19,298 nucleotides of DNA from contig JBAWVO010000101.1 of assembly GCA_037147235.1 (NCBI GenBank), positions 1-19,298 on the forward strand. Direction: 5' to 3'. Source of the DNA: JANXQG01 sp037147235 (GTDB taxonomy: Bacteria; Planctomycetota; Planctomycetia; Pirellulales; Thermoguttaceae). Each line of letters starts with the position of its first letter. Positions within the stretch are counted from its first letter, which is position 1. Below the pieces are notes generated by a model, which did not search any database, had not been told where the DNA came from, and was given only the letters and a program-made list of their open reading frames with translations. A program made the position numbers and the translations under genes. Below, in pieces: positions 6,711-14,055 of this stretch.

Positions 6711-9389
6711 TCAAGAGTCCCTGCGAGAAATAAATTGCGGCTCTCCGCCAAGTTCGTGGTGCGGGCATCTCAGGTATACCAGCGATGCCAACAGGCGTTC
6801 AAGGTCTACTTTACCAACGGGCTTGACCATGTGGCTGTTGAAGCCTGCGTCCGTCGACCGCTTTTTGTCGCTTTCTTGACCATAGCCGGATTGGGCGACC
6901 AAGCAAATATCGTTCCACTCGGGTCGCCGTCGAATCTCCTGGGCGAGTTCGTAGCCGGTCATTTCGGGCATGGAGACGTCCGACAGAACCAAATCAGGCT
7001 TTTCCTCTTCAATCATCGCCAGGGCTTCTACTCCGCCAACTGCAGAACGCACGTTCTGTCCGAAATGGCGTAGCAGTGTGGCAAGCATGGATGCAATGGG
7101 CCGCACATCATCAACCACCAGGATTTTATGGCATGGGAATGATCTCGTTACATCCGGAAAGTCGGTGGCTTCCTCATGCCCCACGTCGCTCGCTTGCAGA
7201 ATCGGAAGGCGAACGGTGAATTCGCTCCCTTTTCCCAATCCATCGCTTGCTGCTTCGACGCTGCCGCCGTGCATTTCCACAAGGCTTTTTACCAGAGTCA
7301 GGCCGATTCCCAGCCCGCCATGCGTACGGGCTAAGGAATTGTCGGCCTGAACGAACATCTCAAAAATGCGGGGCAGCATCTCCGAGGCGATCCCGCTGCC
7401 ATTATCCTTGACTCGAATCGCAACCTCGTTCCTAATTCTTTCCGTGGTAAGCACAATCTTCCCGCCCCGATGCGTGTACTTCGCTGCATTATTCAGCAGA
7501 TTTGAGACGATTTGCGTCAGACGGGTCGGGTCGCCGTGGATGTGCAGTGTCTCCTGTGCCTGCGTCATCGCAAGTTCATGGCCGCTTGCTCGAATTAACG
7601 GCTGGGCGGTGTGGATGGCGGCGGCGATGATTTTCGACACCGCAACACGTTGCCGCCTCAACTCCAACTTGCCTCGGGTAGACCGAGACACGTCCAACAG
7701 ATCGTCAATCAAACGAACTAGGTTATGGACCTGTTCCTCCATCATGTCGAGTATCTGCTTGGCCCGTTCACCGTCCGGCGGCACGACTCGCAGAACGTCA
7801 ATTCCACTGCGGATGGGTGCCAGCGGGTTTCGGAGTTCATGGGCGAGCATCGCCAAGAACTCGTCCTTGTGGCGATCCGCATCGGCGAGTTCTATCGCCC
7901 TATTCCTGGCAAACGCCTCGGAGACCTCCAGTTCGTGCTGCCGATTCAACGCGTCTTCGGTTTGCCTGCGTTCGGTAATGTCACGGAAAAGGGCGAGCAA
8001 GCAGGGCCGCTCGTCATAGAAGACCCGATGCCCTGTGATGTCCGCATAAAAGACGCTTCCATCCTTCCTGAGAACCGGGCGATTCTCATTGATCGAAACT
8101 CGACCTTCTGCGGCCGCCTGAAATCTCCCAAAATCATTGGGCACTTCCTCGGGTGGGTGGATATCCTTGATCGACAACGCCACCAGTTCCTCCTCCGAAT
8201 ACCCAAGCATGCGGCACATCGAAGAATTCACTCGCACAAAGTGTTTCGTTTCGATATCCGTAATGAGAAGCCCCTCGACTATGGCGTTGTAGACCGCCTG
8301 AAGCTGATCGAGGGTGTGATGCAGGGCCTCTTGAAACTCCTTGCGTTCAGTAATGTCCCGACACAGCGAGACGATTCGCTTTCCCTGCCTTGTCGCGATG
8401 ACGCTAGCATTGATTTCAATGGGAGTGACCTTCCCATCCGGGCCGAAATAATCGACCTCCAATTGTCGCACGGTTTTTTTTTGTAGACACTTCTGGACTT
8501 CATGGGCATTGCGTTCAGCATCATGGGATGCCGTCCATTCCACCACTCCTCGACCCATGATTTCGCCGAGGCTCCGATGGCCAGTCAGTCGGACATACTC
8601 CACATTGGCATCCACTACTCGACCTTCCTCGTCAAGAATCAGGTATCCGGTGCCGGTGGTTTCGATGAGATTGCGGTACTTCGCTTCACTGGCAGCAAGG
8701 TTCTCGTTCACCTCCGCCAGTTCAGCGGTACGCTCCTTTACTCGCTGCTCCAATTCTTCGTGGGCCTTCTGCAACGCTTCTTCGGCCTGCTTCTGCCCAG
8801 TGATGTCGCCTATCACGGCTCGGTAGACGGGCATACCGTTTTCGTCGTCCTGCGGTTCCTTCGCTTCCAGTCTCACCCAGAAAGGGGGGGTATCTTTTCT
8901 TAACATCCGCAACTCGCAGACTTGGTGCGAGTGCGTTGCGAAGAGTTGTTTGTGATGCTTGTCGAAGATGTCCCGGTCTTCAGGAAGGATAAACCGTCTC
9001 AACGGACGCTTGAGAAAATCACCTCTTGCCACACCCAGCAGGATGGCGGCGGTGAGATTGGCCTCCAGAATCATCCCGTTTTCGCTGAGGGTGAAATACC
9101 CCACCGGAGCGAGGTCGTATAGGTCGAAGTACCGTGCCCGTGAGACTTCGAGTTCATTTTGTGTGTGGCGAAGTTCTCTGGTTTGTATCTCCAACTCAAT
9201 CTGATGCACCCGCAGATCATGGATAACCCTTTTCGTTTCCGCAGTCGGCAGCAATTCCTCGGGATTGGCTTCGCCTGCTCGGATGCTCTCCTGCAGTGCC
9301 TCCTCGGCCCGCTTTCGCTCGACACCCTGCTCCCGCAAATCCTCCAGTTCGGAGATCAGTTGTTCCTTCGGCTTGTCTTGGTCTTTCAT
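6711..9389 (-). CDS. Hybrid sensor histidine kinase/response regulator with three PAS domains
   Basis: 892 aa from the ATG at 9389, preceded by GGGAAAGG at a suitable distance. The reading frame is open further upstream to 9566 but that extension looks non-coding. Order of domains: N-terminal coiled coil (about 1-85), PAS1 (85-200), coiled coil, PAS2 (235-350), PAS3 (361-476), HisKA with phospho-accepting His517 (MLAHELRNPLAP), HATPase_c with N-box Asn634 (NLLNNAAKYT), G1 DNGSGI (662-667) and G2 GGLGIGL (691-697), then a receiver (754-865) with acidic pocket Asp760/761, phospho-acceptor Asp804 (VLSDVSMP) and Lys856 (MVKPV). There are no membrane helices, so it is a cytosolic sensor whose PAS domains may bind a small ligand or cofactor. 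No separate output regulator lies nearby. A run of nine T on the + strand near 8474-8482 sits inside PAS2. Confidence 0.95.
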   Translation of the reverse strand: MKDQDKPKEQLISELEDLREQGVERKRAEEALQESIRAGEANPEELLPTAETKRVIHDLRVHQIELEIQTRELRHTQNELEVSRARYFDLYDLAPVGYFTLSENGMILEANLTAAILLGVARGDFLKRPLRRFILPEDRDIFDKHHKQLFATHSHQVCELRMLRKDTPPFWVRLEAKEPQDDENGMPVYRAVIGDITGQKQAEEALQKAHEELEQRVKERTAELAEVNENLAASEAKYRNLIETTGTGYLILDEEGRVVDANVEYVRLTGHRSLGEIMGRGVVEWTASHDAERNAHEVQKCLQKKTVRQLEVDYFGPDGKVTPIEINASVIATRQGKRIVSLCRDITERKEFQEALHHTLDQLQAVYNAIVEGLLITDIETKHFVRVNSSMCRMLGYSEEELVALSIKDIHPPEEVPNDFGRFQAAAEGRVSINENRPVLRKDGSVFYADITGHRVFYDERPCLLALFRDITERRQTEDALNRQHELEVSEAFARNRAIELADADRHKDEFLAMLAHELRNPLAPIRSGIDVLRVVPPDGERAKQILDMMEEQVHNLVRLIDDLLDVSRSTRGKLELRRQRVAVSKIIAAAIHTAQPLIRASGHELAMTQAQETLHIHGDPTRLTQIVSNLLNNAAKYTHRGGKIVLTTERIRNEVAIRVKDNGSGIASEMLPRIFEMFVQADNSLARTHGGLGIGLTLVKSLVEMHGGSVEAASDGLGKGSEFTVRLPILQASDVGHEEATDFPDVTRSFPCHKILVVDDVRPIASMLATLLRHFGQNVRSAVGGVEALAMIEEEKPDLVLSDVSMPEMTGYELAQEIRRRPEWNDICLVAQSGYGQESDKKRSTDAGFNSHMVKPVGKVDLERLLASLVYLRCPHHELGGEPQFISRRDS

Positions 9390-9555
9390 GGCCGACCTTT
9401 CCCGTGGATTCAGTACCTCGCAACTTCCCTGGTGGGGATTGTATAATAATCGGATCGACTTCGGTAGCCCCCCATGCCGCAAGTCGAGTTGGAGAGGGCC
9501 AAAGGCCCGCATGACATCGTCGCTGGGCGGCAAGGGAATGTCCGATGTCCGGCTG

Positions 9556-10176
9556 CTACCAAGCACCGTTGCGGTCTTCTCTCGCCAAGAATCCCGACAC
9601 CACGCTCATTAGTTGCAACCATCGCTGTCTTGCTTCGTCCTCCGTCCATCCCTGCACATGACATGATATCGCAAGTGCGTGCCCCTTGTCCTGGTTTTCC
9701 ATTCGTAGCGACTCGATGCTCAGCTCCACCTGGAAAAACTCAGCTTTGGCGGCACCATCCGCTTCTCCCGAATTGCCCTGAAACTCCGCTTGTTCGTAGA
9801 GATGCTTACTCAATCTGCCGCAAAGGCGATAGTAGTCATCCAGGTTCTCGCATCGGCTAATATCGGCAAAACCGACATGGACGTAGGAATGAGCCGCGGC
9901 GGGGGTGATTGTCCGCGTCGCATGTTCCGTCTCGATCGTTTCCTCTGGGAATAGCACATAATTGCATCCAAAGGTTCTGAAGAACGTGCCGTTGCCATTG
10001 ATCGCAAGCAAGAAGTCCTTTAGCCGAGGGGCGTGCCGTATCTCAGGCAAGTCGTTCACGCCGCCGGGATTTGACCGCAGATCAACGTACTCGTGGCGCT
10101 CATTTGGATCGAACTCGGTGGCGTCAAAGTAGGGAATGTCTGTTCCGCACGGGGGAAAGCTCAGCGTGATCTTCAT
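9556..10176 (-). CDS. Hypothetical protein
   Basis: 206 aa, starting at ATG 10176 (MKITLSFPPCGTDIPYFDA). I do not recognise a family. The protein is acidic, without signal peptide or membrane segment, and appears globular. Features that may help later matching: LPEIRHAPRLKDFLLAINGNG in the N-terminal half, the central FGCNYVLFPEETIETEHATRT, and a C-terminal stretch with WTEDEARQRWLQLM. It ends 166 bp before the kinase start on the same strand, and starts 63 bp after the end of the small Ala/Ser-rich gene. No strong ribosome binding site is visible. The length, unbroken frame and codon composition support it being real. Confidence 0.7.
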   Translation of the reverse strand: MKITLSFPPCGTDIPYFDATEFDPNERHEYVDLRSNPGGVNDLPEIRHAPRLKDFLLAINGNGTFFRTFGCNYVLFPEETIETEHATRTITPAAAHSYVHVGFADISRCENLDDYYRLCGRLSKHLYEQAEFQGNSGEADGAAKAEFFQVELSIESLRMENQDKGHALAISCHVQGWTEDEARQRWLQLMSVVSGFLAREDRNGAW

Positions 10177-10239
10177 GTTGCCCAGGCAGCGGAATTGGGA
10201 CGGTGATAGGCGATGGCGATTCCGTGACGGTTACGGGCA

Positions 10240-10593
10240 TTACGCCGTAATATCCAGCACTTGCCCCGACTGCTGTTCGACCTGAGCGTATACTGCACTG
10301 CTGGCCTGTTGAAGACCGCTGGTACTCGACTGGGCCGTGCCCGTCGTCCCAACGCTGCCCAACGCCGCCAGGGCATATTGGAACGTTGCGTGGACCTGTT
10401 CAGCCGTGTTCCTTGGCGTTTCGGACGCTTGGGAACGAGATGTAGCCTGAACCGCTGTCTGGCCTGCCGTCACGGATACGGCAGTCGTTCTCCCCGTGCC
10501 AGACTTTTCCACACGGCCAGGCTTATTTACAGGCATGCCGTACAGCATGGCTGCCACGCCACTTGCGGAGATACTGTTGATGGCCATTGACAT
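10240..10593 (-). CDS. Small Ala/Ser/Thr-rich protein, copy 1 of a duplicated gene
   Basis: 117 aa, no recognised family. It begins MSMAINSISASGVAAMLYG, has a basic/Ser/Thr-rich centre (EKSGTGRTTAVSV), then a conserved FQYALAALGSVGTTGTA segment, and ends QVLDITA. There is no Cys and no clear membrane helix. A strong ribosome binding site, GAAAGGTGGGCAATC then ATG, fixes the start. A paralogue lies at 18383-18760. The two proteins match along their whole length, with a variable Gln/Ser/Thr patch near residue 90 and an 8-residue length difference. The DNA match also continues through about 120-130 bp of leader and promoter. Copy 1 lies directly downstream of the hipBST module on the same strand, separated by 230 bp. 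Confidence 0.75.
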   Translation of the reverse strand: MSMAINSISASGVAAMLYGMPVNKPGRVEKSGTGRTTAVSVTAGQTAVQATSRSQASETPRNTAEQVHATFQYALAALGSVGTTGTAQSSTSGLQQASSAVYAQVEQQSGQVLDITA

Positions 10594-10698
10594 GATTGCC
10601 CACCTTTCACCGATCCGTATGCTGAGGCCAAACTAGGTTCCTGCTGCTCAAAAAAGCCTTCGCCCGCATTGAATCGTCTAATGAAGCATAGCATATTC

Positions 10699-10714
10699 CG
10701 CAAAGTGTTGGCCT
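10699..10714 (-). promoter_or_regulatory. Candidate sigma-54-type promoter of small gene copy 1
   Basis: Read on the - strand, AGGCCAACACTTTGC has GG and GC separated by exactly 10 nt, with a perfect TTGC at the -12 side. The -24 side is weaker: AGGCCA against TGGCAC. The element recurs with one base change at copy 2 (18871-18886). A sigma-70 reading is less convincing, since TATGCT is present downstream but lacks a -35. Conservation in both copies is the main support. Confidence 0.4.
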
Positions 10715-10823
10715 ATAACGTATTATCGGCGTTTTTTGGCATGAAACTGGTACTCACAGAGAATTGGCCTGCGGACTCCCAAGTAGCCGAGATTCCGGCG
10801 AGTTGAATTCGCCTGGAAATTTG

Positions 10824-11822
10824 TCATGTGGCACTGCGGTCATAGGAGTAGGAAAGGGCATGCATCGAGTCTCGCACGCTATCCTTATACACGCGCTTGC
10901 ATGGCTCGGACAGCGACGAGCGATCGATCAGCGAGAATACCTCACGCTCCTTGCTAACCGCAGATTGCATGAATCGCTGGAAGCGACCCGGGTGCAGCCC
11001 CAGGCGGTTGGCAAGCTCTTGAAAGTCGTCGTAGGCATAGAAGGCATTGATTCGGTGACTTTCCGTCTCAAAATCATCCTTAAACAGATCCAGCGCGGTC
11101 CGCGTTTCGTCAGGCGCGTGCAGCCGTGTGCATAGCAGGTCATACGCCGGCGACAAAGTGTAGTCGCCGCTCTCTTCATTACGAATGAGTGAAAAGTTCT
11201 TGAGGTGTGCATCACCGTTGTGGACGAGGTAGTTGAACACGACCAGGTGCAGGAATTTCTCCATCTCCACCTGATACGCGGCAACATGTTTTCGAATCAG
11301 GTCGCCGATCTCCTCGTAGGAAGAATCGTACTTGTAGTTTTTCCCGTGAGATTCCTCGGATCGCTCGGCGATTTGAGCGAAGTCCTCTTGCAAGTGTCGC
11401 GTGCCATCCTCTTGCACATCGAATCGGCGAACCAGATATGCCAGCCCCCCACCCTCGAACTCGACCAGCGCGTTCTCGGCCACGCGGAGGCCGAACACCT
11501 GCCTGGCAATCTGCATCGTCAGGTTCTCATTCACCGGGACCGCGTCCAAATGCCGAAACTCCCCATAGGGAATCGGTTTGAGAATGTACTGGCCGCCCGT
11601 CTCGGTCATCTCCAGCCGTCCCGCGCGCAAAACAAGCGACATCTTGGTCTGGATACCAGAGATCGAAAGTCTTTTCTCCGTCGTCGCCAGCTTGGTTTGA
11701 TTGTAGACAGGCCGAGAAAACGGAAGTACATGGGAGACCTTCTTGCCGCCAAAGAGCCGTTTTCGGCAAGGTTGGCAGTAGGTGGAATGTCCTTCCTTCA
11801 GGCAGCCTGGACAATTCGTCAT
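10824..11822 (-). CDS. hipT: HipT-like Ser/Thr kinase toxin (small HipA, tripartite HipBST type)
   Basis: 332 aa. HipA-family kinases phosphorylate aminoacyl-tRNA synthetases and stop translation; known HipT acts on TrpRS. The N-terminus has four cysteines, CPGC at 4-7 and CQPC at 16-19, suggesting zinc binding. The Gly-rich loop has KRLSISGIQTK with an SIS motif (Ser53, Ser55), matching the two autophosphorylated serines described for HipT. Lys82 (YILKPIP) is the likely ATP lysine, the catalytic loop is HNGDAHLKNFSL (Asp204, Asn209), and the Mg2+-binding motif is SPAYDLL (Asp228). At about 330 aa it lacks the HipA N-subdomain 1, which is encoded by the preceding gene. The start at 11822 is chosen because ATGA overlaps the stop of that gene. 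The name hipT is by architecture; the target is unknown. Confidence 0.9.
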   Translation of the reverse strand: MTNCPGCLKEGHSTYCQPCRKRLFGGKKVSHVLPFSRPVYNQTKLATTEKRLSISGIQTKMSLVLRAGRLEMTETGGQYILKPIPYGEFRHLDAVPVNENLTMQIARQVFGLRVAENALVEFEGGGLAYLVRRFDVQEDGTRHLQEDFAQIAERSEESHGKNYKYDSSYEEIGDLIRKHVAAYQVEMEKFLHLVVFNYLVHNGDAHLKNFSLIRNEESGDYTLSPAYDLLCTRLHAPDETRTALDLFKDDFETESHRINAFYAYDDFQELANRLGLHPGRFQRFMQSAVSKEREVFSLIDRSSLSEPCKRVYKDSVRDSMHALSYSYDRSAT

Positions 11823-12139
11823 GTGATTTCCTTCACCGTGATTCCGCCGATCGTTTCGGTCGTGCAAGTCCGCAGGAGGCGAGTGAAGTGGTCGTCCTCA
11901 TCAATTCGCAGAAGACGGCATTGCAGCGACTTATTCTCTCCTTCCGCCAGCAACCCAAAGAAGAATGGGAACAGCACGGGCGATTGAAAAACGGCCTCGC
12001 GTTTGGGGAGCGTCAAGCTGATTGCCGGCAAGGCGGGATTTCCCAAGTAGCCGGGCAGATACTCAAAGAAGTATCCTCCCGAGTCATGACTTAGGACCCC
12101 TGCCAGGGTATCACGGTAATAGACGTTAGCTCGTGGCAT
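11819..12139 (-). CDS. hipS: HipS-like antitoxin (stand-alone HipA N-terminal subdomain 1)
   Basis: 106 aa. The sequence follows the HipA N-terminal subdomain 1: YYRDTLAGVLSHDSGGYFFEY, then PAISLTLPKREAVF and VLFPFFFGLLAEGENK, and a C-terminal helix with LLRIDEDDHFTRLL. In classic HipA these residues are fused to the kinase; in HipBST systems they form a separate protein, HipS, which neutralises the kinase. It overlaps hipB by 14 bp upstream and hipT by 4 bp downstream (ATGA), so the three products should be made in coupled amounts. The start ATG at 12139 lies inside the hipB end and lacks a strong ribosome binding site, consistent with translational coupling. Confidence 0.88.
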   Translation of the reverse strand: MPRANVYYRDTLAGVLSHDSGGYFFEYLPGYLGNPALPAISLTLPKREAVFQSPVLFPFFFGLLAEGENKSLQCRLLRIDEDDHFTRLLRTCTTETIGGITVKEIT

Positions 12140-12344
12140 CTGGTGGTTTCTGGCTCAAAGTTACTTCCAACCCGAGAACGCTTGCTATCTTAGAAAGCTG
12201 GTTGAGCGTCGGATTTCCCCGGCCATTTTCGATTTCAGTCAACCCGCGCAAAGTGACCCCAGCCAGTTCCGCCAGATCGCGCTGACGGAGCTGGAGAAAC
12301 TTCCGTCGAGAACGCACGAGCTGTCCGATCTTCTCGCTATACAT
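12126..12344 (-). CDS. hipB: HipB-like HTH (XRE/Cro family) regulator
   Basis: 72 aa. It contains one XRE-type helix-turn-helix, about residues 6-60, with the pattern LRQRDLAELAGVTLRGLTEIENGRG, then NPTLNQLSKIASVLGLEVTL. The strand and tail VTLSQKPPDATS are short. It is probably the DNA-binding component of the toxin-antitoxin module, repressing the operon through the palindromes upstream. It is first in the operon, in the order hipB-hipS-hipT known for HipBST. The nearest palindrome (12355-12370) lies only 10 bp before the ATG, so a bound repressor would also cover the ribosome-binding region. No strong Shine-Dalgarno sequence is seen. Confidence 0.88.
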   Translation of the reverse strand: MYSEKIGQLVRSRRKFLQLRQRDLAELAGVTLRGLTEIENGRGNPTLNQLSKIASVLGLEVTLSQKPPDATS

Positions 12345-12354
12345 CGTCGTTGAG

Positions 12355-12370
12355 GCGCATCATAGTGCGC
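12355..12370. promoter_or_regulatory. Putative HipB operator 1
   Basis: The sequence GCGCATCATAGTGCGC has half-sites GCGCA and TGCGC around 6 bp. It is followed on the + side by TTTT. The same motif recurs at 12416-12431 and 12478-12493. It lies between the promoter and the hipB start. Confidence 0.7.
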
Positions 12371-12415
12371 TTTTAGTTGATTTATGGACGAAAATCAGTC
12401 AAAAATCTCTGAAAT

Positions 12416-12431
12416 AGGCATTGTAATGCGC
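12416..12431. promoter_or_regulatory. Putative HipB operator 2
   Basis: The sequence AGGCATTGTAATGCGC matches operators 1 and 3, with two changes in the left half-site. It is followed by TTCT as in operator 3. It sits about 10 bp downstream of the predicted -10 box, so it should overlap the transcription start region. Confidence 0.65.
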
Positions 12432-12441
12432 TTCTGATGAA

Positions 12442-12470
12442 ATACTACCTTGGTAAATCGATGTTGTCAA
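12442..12470 (-). promoter_or_regulatory. Predicted hipBST promoter
   Basis: On the - strand a perfect -35 box TTGACA (12470-12465) is followed after 17 bp by TAGTAT (12447-12442), four of six matches to the -10 consensus. It sits between operators 3 and 2, so HipB binding on either side would block polymerase. The predicted leader is about 90 nt and contains operators 2 and 1. Confidence 0.55.
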
Positions 12471-12477
12471 GTGAAAT

Positions 12478-12493
12478 GCGCATTGTAGTGCGC
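12478..12493. promoter_or_regulatory. Putative HipB operator 3
   Basis: The sequence GCGCATTGTAGTGCGC is an imperfect palindrome with perfect 5-bp half-sites, followed by TTCT. It lies 7 bp upstream of the predicted -35 box. Starts of the three operators are 61 and 62 bp apart, close to six helical turns. Confidence 0.7.
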
Positions 12494-12987
12494 TTCTCGA
12501 CGATTTTGCCTCCGTTGACGGACACTCTGATGGTCCGATGAGTTCGGAATTCATCTTGCTGGTAACAGCCGCTTGCGGGAACCCGCCAAACTGAAGGTCT
12601 TTTACTACCAACCTGATACGACAAACGGATTTTGTACTTGAGATGAAAATGTGATCTGCCTAGATGTCATGGTTAGCATAAGAGTCTCGATCTTGCTCTA
12701 TAAATCTAATGAGGCATCTCCGCATGCCCTACTGGACGCATTGCCCTCCGACCGCAGCCTGCAAAGATTACATTAGAAGGCCCGTCCGCCGGTGTTGGTT
12801 CAGAGTCGCCTATAAATCGACATGAACCGGAGTTGAAAGCACTGGCAATTGCGGGCCTTCACTTATTCTTGGATTCTCCAAAGCATCCGCCAGTATTTCA
12901 TTGGATGCACCGTTTAGGTTATCCACAACACCGCTCGCCCTGCCTAGAATTCCCTTGGGGCAAGCTCTTTAATAGGAGGTACAAGTC
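12494..12987. other. Intergenic region between hipBST and the SpoIIAA-like gene
   Basis: No convincing gene is present on either strand. The region separates divergent genes and ends in a strong ribosome binding site (AGGAGG near 12975) for the gene at 12988. A good -35/-10 pair for that gene is not obvious. Confidence 0.5.
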
Positions 12988-13356
12988 ATGATCGCGACAA
13001 TCGAGACAGATTCTCCGAAGGTGGTCGGCTTGAAGTTCTGTGGCAAACTGCACGATGAGGACTACAAGCAGTTCGTGCCGAATATGGAGACCATTTTGAC
13101 CGCCGAGGGGAAAGTGCGGCTGTTCATCCAGCTTGAGGATTTTCACGGCTGGGATTTTCACGCCGCTTGGGACGATTTCAAGTTCAGTTTGAAGCATTAT
13201 TCCGACTTCGAGCGGATCGCCATGGTGGGCGACTGCCAGTGGGAAAAGTGGATGGCCAGTTTTTGCAAGCCTTTTACCAAGGCCAAAGTGAAGTATTTCG
13301 ACGCCGAGGAAGTCGATGCTGCCTGGAAGTGGCTGGAGGAAAATGACGAGGTTTGA
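12988..13356 (+). CDS. SpoIIAA-like (STAS-fold) protein
   Basis: 122 aa. It matches the SpoIIAA-like family (formerly DUF3478): an N-terminal strand IATIETDSPKVVGLKFCGKL, then DEDYKQFVPNMETIL, KVRLFIQLEDFHGWDF, a helix AAWDDFKFSLKHYSDFERIAMVGDCQWEKWMASF, and the end FDAEEVDAAWKWLEEN. The family has a STAS-like fold and is predicted to be cytosolic; some members bind lipid or act in stress, but the molecular role is not established. The start is secured by TAGGAGGTACAAGTC before the ATG. It stands alone, divergent from hipBST, and is not obviously part of an operon. Confidence 0.9.
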   Translation: MIATIETDSPKVVGLKFCGKLHDEDYKQFVPNMETILTAEGKVRLFIQLEDFHGWDFHAAWDDFKFSLKHYSDFERIAMVGDCQWEKWMASFCKPFTKAKVKYFDAEEVDAAWKWLEENDEV

Positions 13357-13376
13357 TCCAAGGGAGGAGCAGATCA

Positions 13377-13661
13377 TTGAGCGAGCGGCCTCAAGGGCTG
13401 GCACCACCCCAATCCGATTCCAGACTGCCGAAACTTTTTCATCTGGCCGGGGGGCAAGCATCACCATTCGGTCAAGCCCGTCAAGGCAGCCAACCACAAG
13501 CCTCACGGCAACCACAGCCACAGCAATCACTTCAGTTCGTCTGCGATGCGGCGGATAATGTTTCGTTTGGTCGTGGTGTCATTATATCAGGATGCGTTGG
13601 TGAGGTCAGCCGCAATCGCCAGCCCACCCGAAGCTGGTTCGTGGCCACGGTCGAGTTATAA
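13377..13661 (+). CDS. Doubtful small reading frame after the SpoIIAA-like gene
   Basis: A frame of 94 codons from a TTG at 13377, with GGGAGGAG just upstream, stops 5 bp before a strong hairpin. The product is Gln/Pro/Ser-rich (QGSQPQASRQPQPQQS) and ends NRQPTRSWFVATVEL. A second frame across 13380-13560 reads HHPNPIPDCRNFFIWPGGK then a His/Asn/Ser-rich stretch, which looks at least as protein-like. I cannot tell which, if either, is real. The area may be the remnant of a gene broken by frameshift. Confidence 0.25.
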   Translation: MSERPQGLAPPQSDSRLPKLFHLAGGQASPFGQARQGSQPQASRQPQPQQSLQFVCDAADNVSFGRGVIISGCVGEVSRNRQPTRSWFVATVEL

Positions 13662-13665
13662 ACAG

Positions 13666-13700
13666 AACGCCCCCGGTTCCGAGTTTGGGCCGGGGGCGTT
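13666..13700. terminator. Strong hairpin terminator between convergent genes
   Basis: An 11-bp perfect stem AACGCCCCCGG / CCGGGGGCGTT (13666-13676 with 13690-13700) has a 13-nt loop. Read on the - strand it follows the HU gene by 22 bp and is trailed by CTGTTTATAA, fitting an intrinsic terminator. It can also serve the + strand transcript. Confidence 0.8.
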
Positions 13701-13722
13701 TGCATGTACTGAGACCGGGCGG

Positions 13723-14055
13723 TTACTTTGCCATATCTTTCAACATTTTCAATGCCCGCACCTTGACCTTGCTACAGGCTGGCTTCGCCGGACGATCCAT
13801 CAGTTCGCTAGGCTTGAACGGATTTGGCACGCCTTTCTCGGCCTTTCGGGCCGGAACCTGCTTCTTCTCGATCTTCACAAGGCCGGGGATGGTGATCGCT
13901 CCGGCTCCCTTTTTGCCGAGGCTCGTCTGGATTTCGGCGGCCAGAGCATTCAGCACGGCGGCCACCTGCGTCTTGGGCAGTTCCGTGGCGGCAGCAATGT
14001 TGGCCAGCAGTTCAGTCTTGGTGAGGGGTTTCTTTGGGGTGGCATCTTTGGCCAT
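13723..14055 (-). CDS. HU/IHF-family nucleoid DNA-binding protein
   Basis: 110 aa. HU proteins are basic dimers that bend and compact DNA. The N-terminal MAKDATPKKP is followed by the HU helical region TKTELLANIAAATELPKTQV, AAVLNALAAEIQTSLGKKGAG and AITIPGLVKIEKKQVPARK. The DNA-binding arm and C-terminal region, GVPNPFKPSELMDRPAKPACSKVKVRALKMLKDMAK, are basic but diverge from E. coli HU, where RNP sits in the arm; here NPFKPSE takes its place. Such divergent HU proteins are common in planctomycetes. The start is supported by CGGAGGAATGAATC before ATG. It ends just before the terminator at 13666-13700 and is monocistronic. Confidence 0.92.
   Translation of the reverse strand: MAKDATPKKPLTKTELLANIAAATELPKTQVAAVLNALAAEIQTSLGKKGAGAITIPGLVKIEKKQVPARKAEKGVPNPFKPSELMDRPAKPACSKVKVRALKMLKDMAK

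Larger units (their letters stand above)
10240..10719. repeat. Dispersed duplication, copy 1 (gene plus leader)
   Basis: This is homologous, in the same orientation, to 18383-18891. Similarity begins at the shared stop codon (preceding bases unrelated), covers the small gene, and continues through the leader. The shared leader includes CTCAAAAAAGCC, TAATGAAGCATAGCATATTC and GGCCTATAAC, after which the copies diverge. No terminal inverted repeats or transposase are seen. Confidence 0.9.

Noticed and set aside
7725..8486. 253-codon frame opposite the histidine kinase
   Set aside because: It is antisense to a gene with clear PAS and HisKA motifs and has no recognisable domain.
9435..9455. AT-rich TATTATACAAT as the kinase promoter
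   Set aside because: It is a plausible -10 on the - strand, but no -35 box lies at suitable spacing, so it was not listed as a feature.
6711..9566. Longer kinase start at 9566
   Set aside because: The extra 59 residues have no domain character, and the ATG at 9389 has a good ribosome binding site and begins the coiled coil typical of the family.
12399..12611. 70-codon frame on the - strand upstream of hipB
   Set aside because: It overlaps operators 2 and 3 and the predicted promoter, has no ribosome binding site, and its product has no protein-like character.
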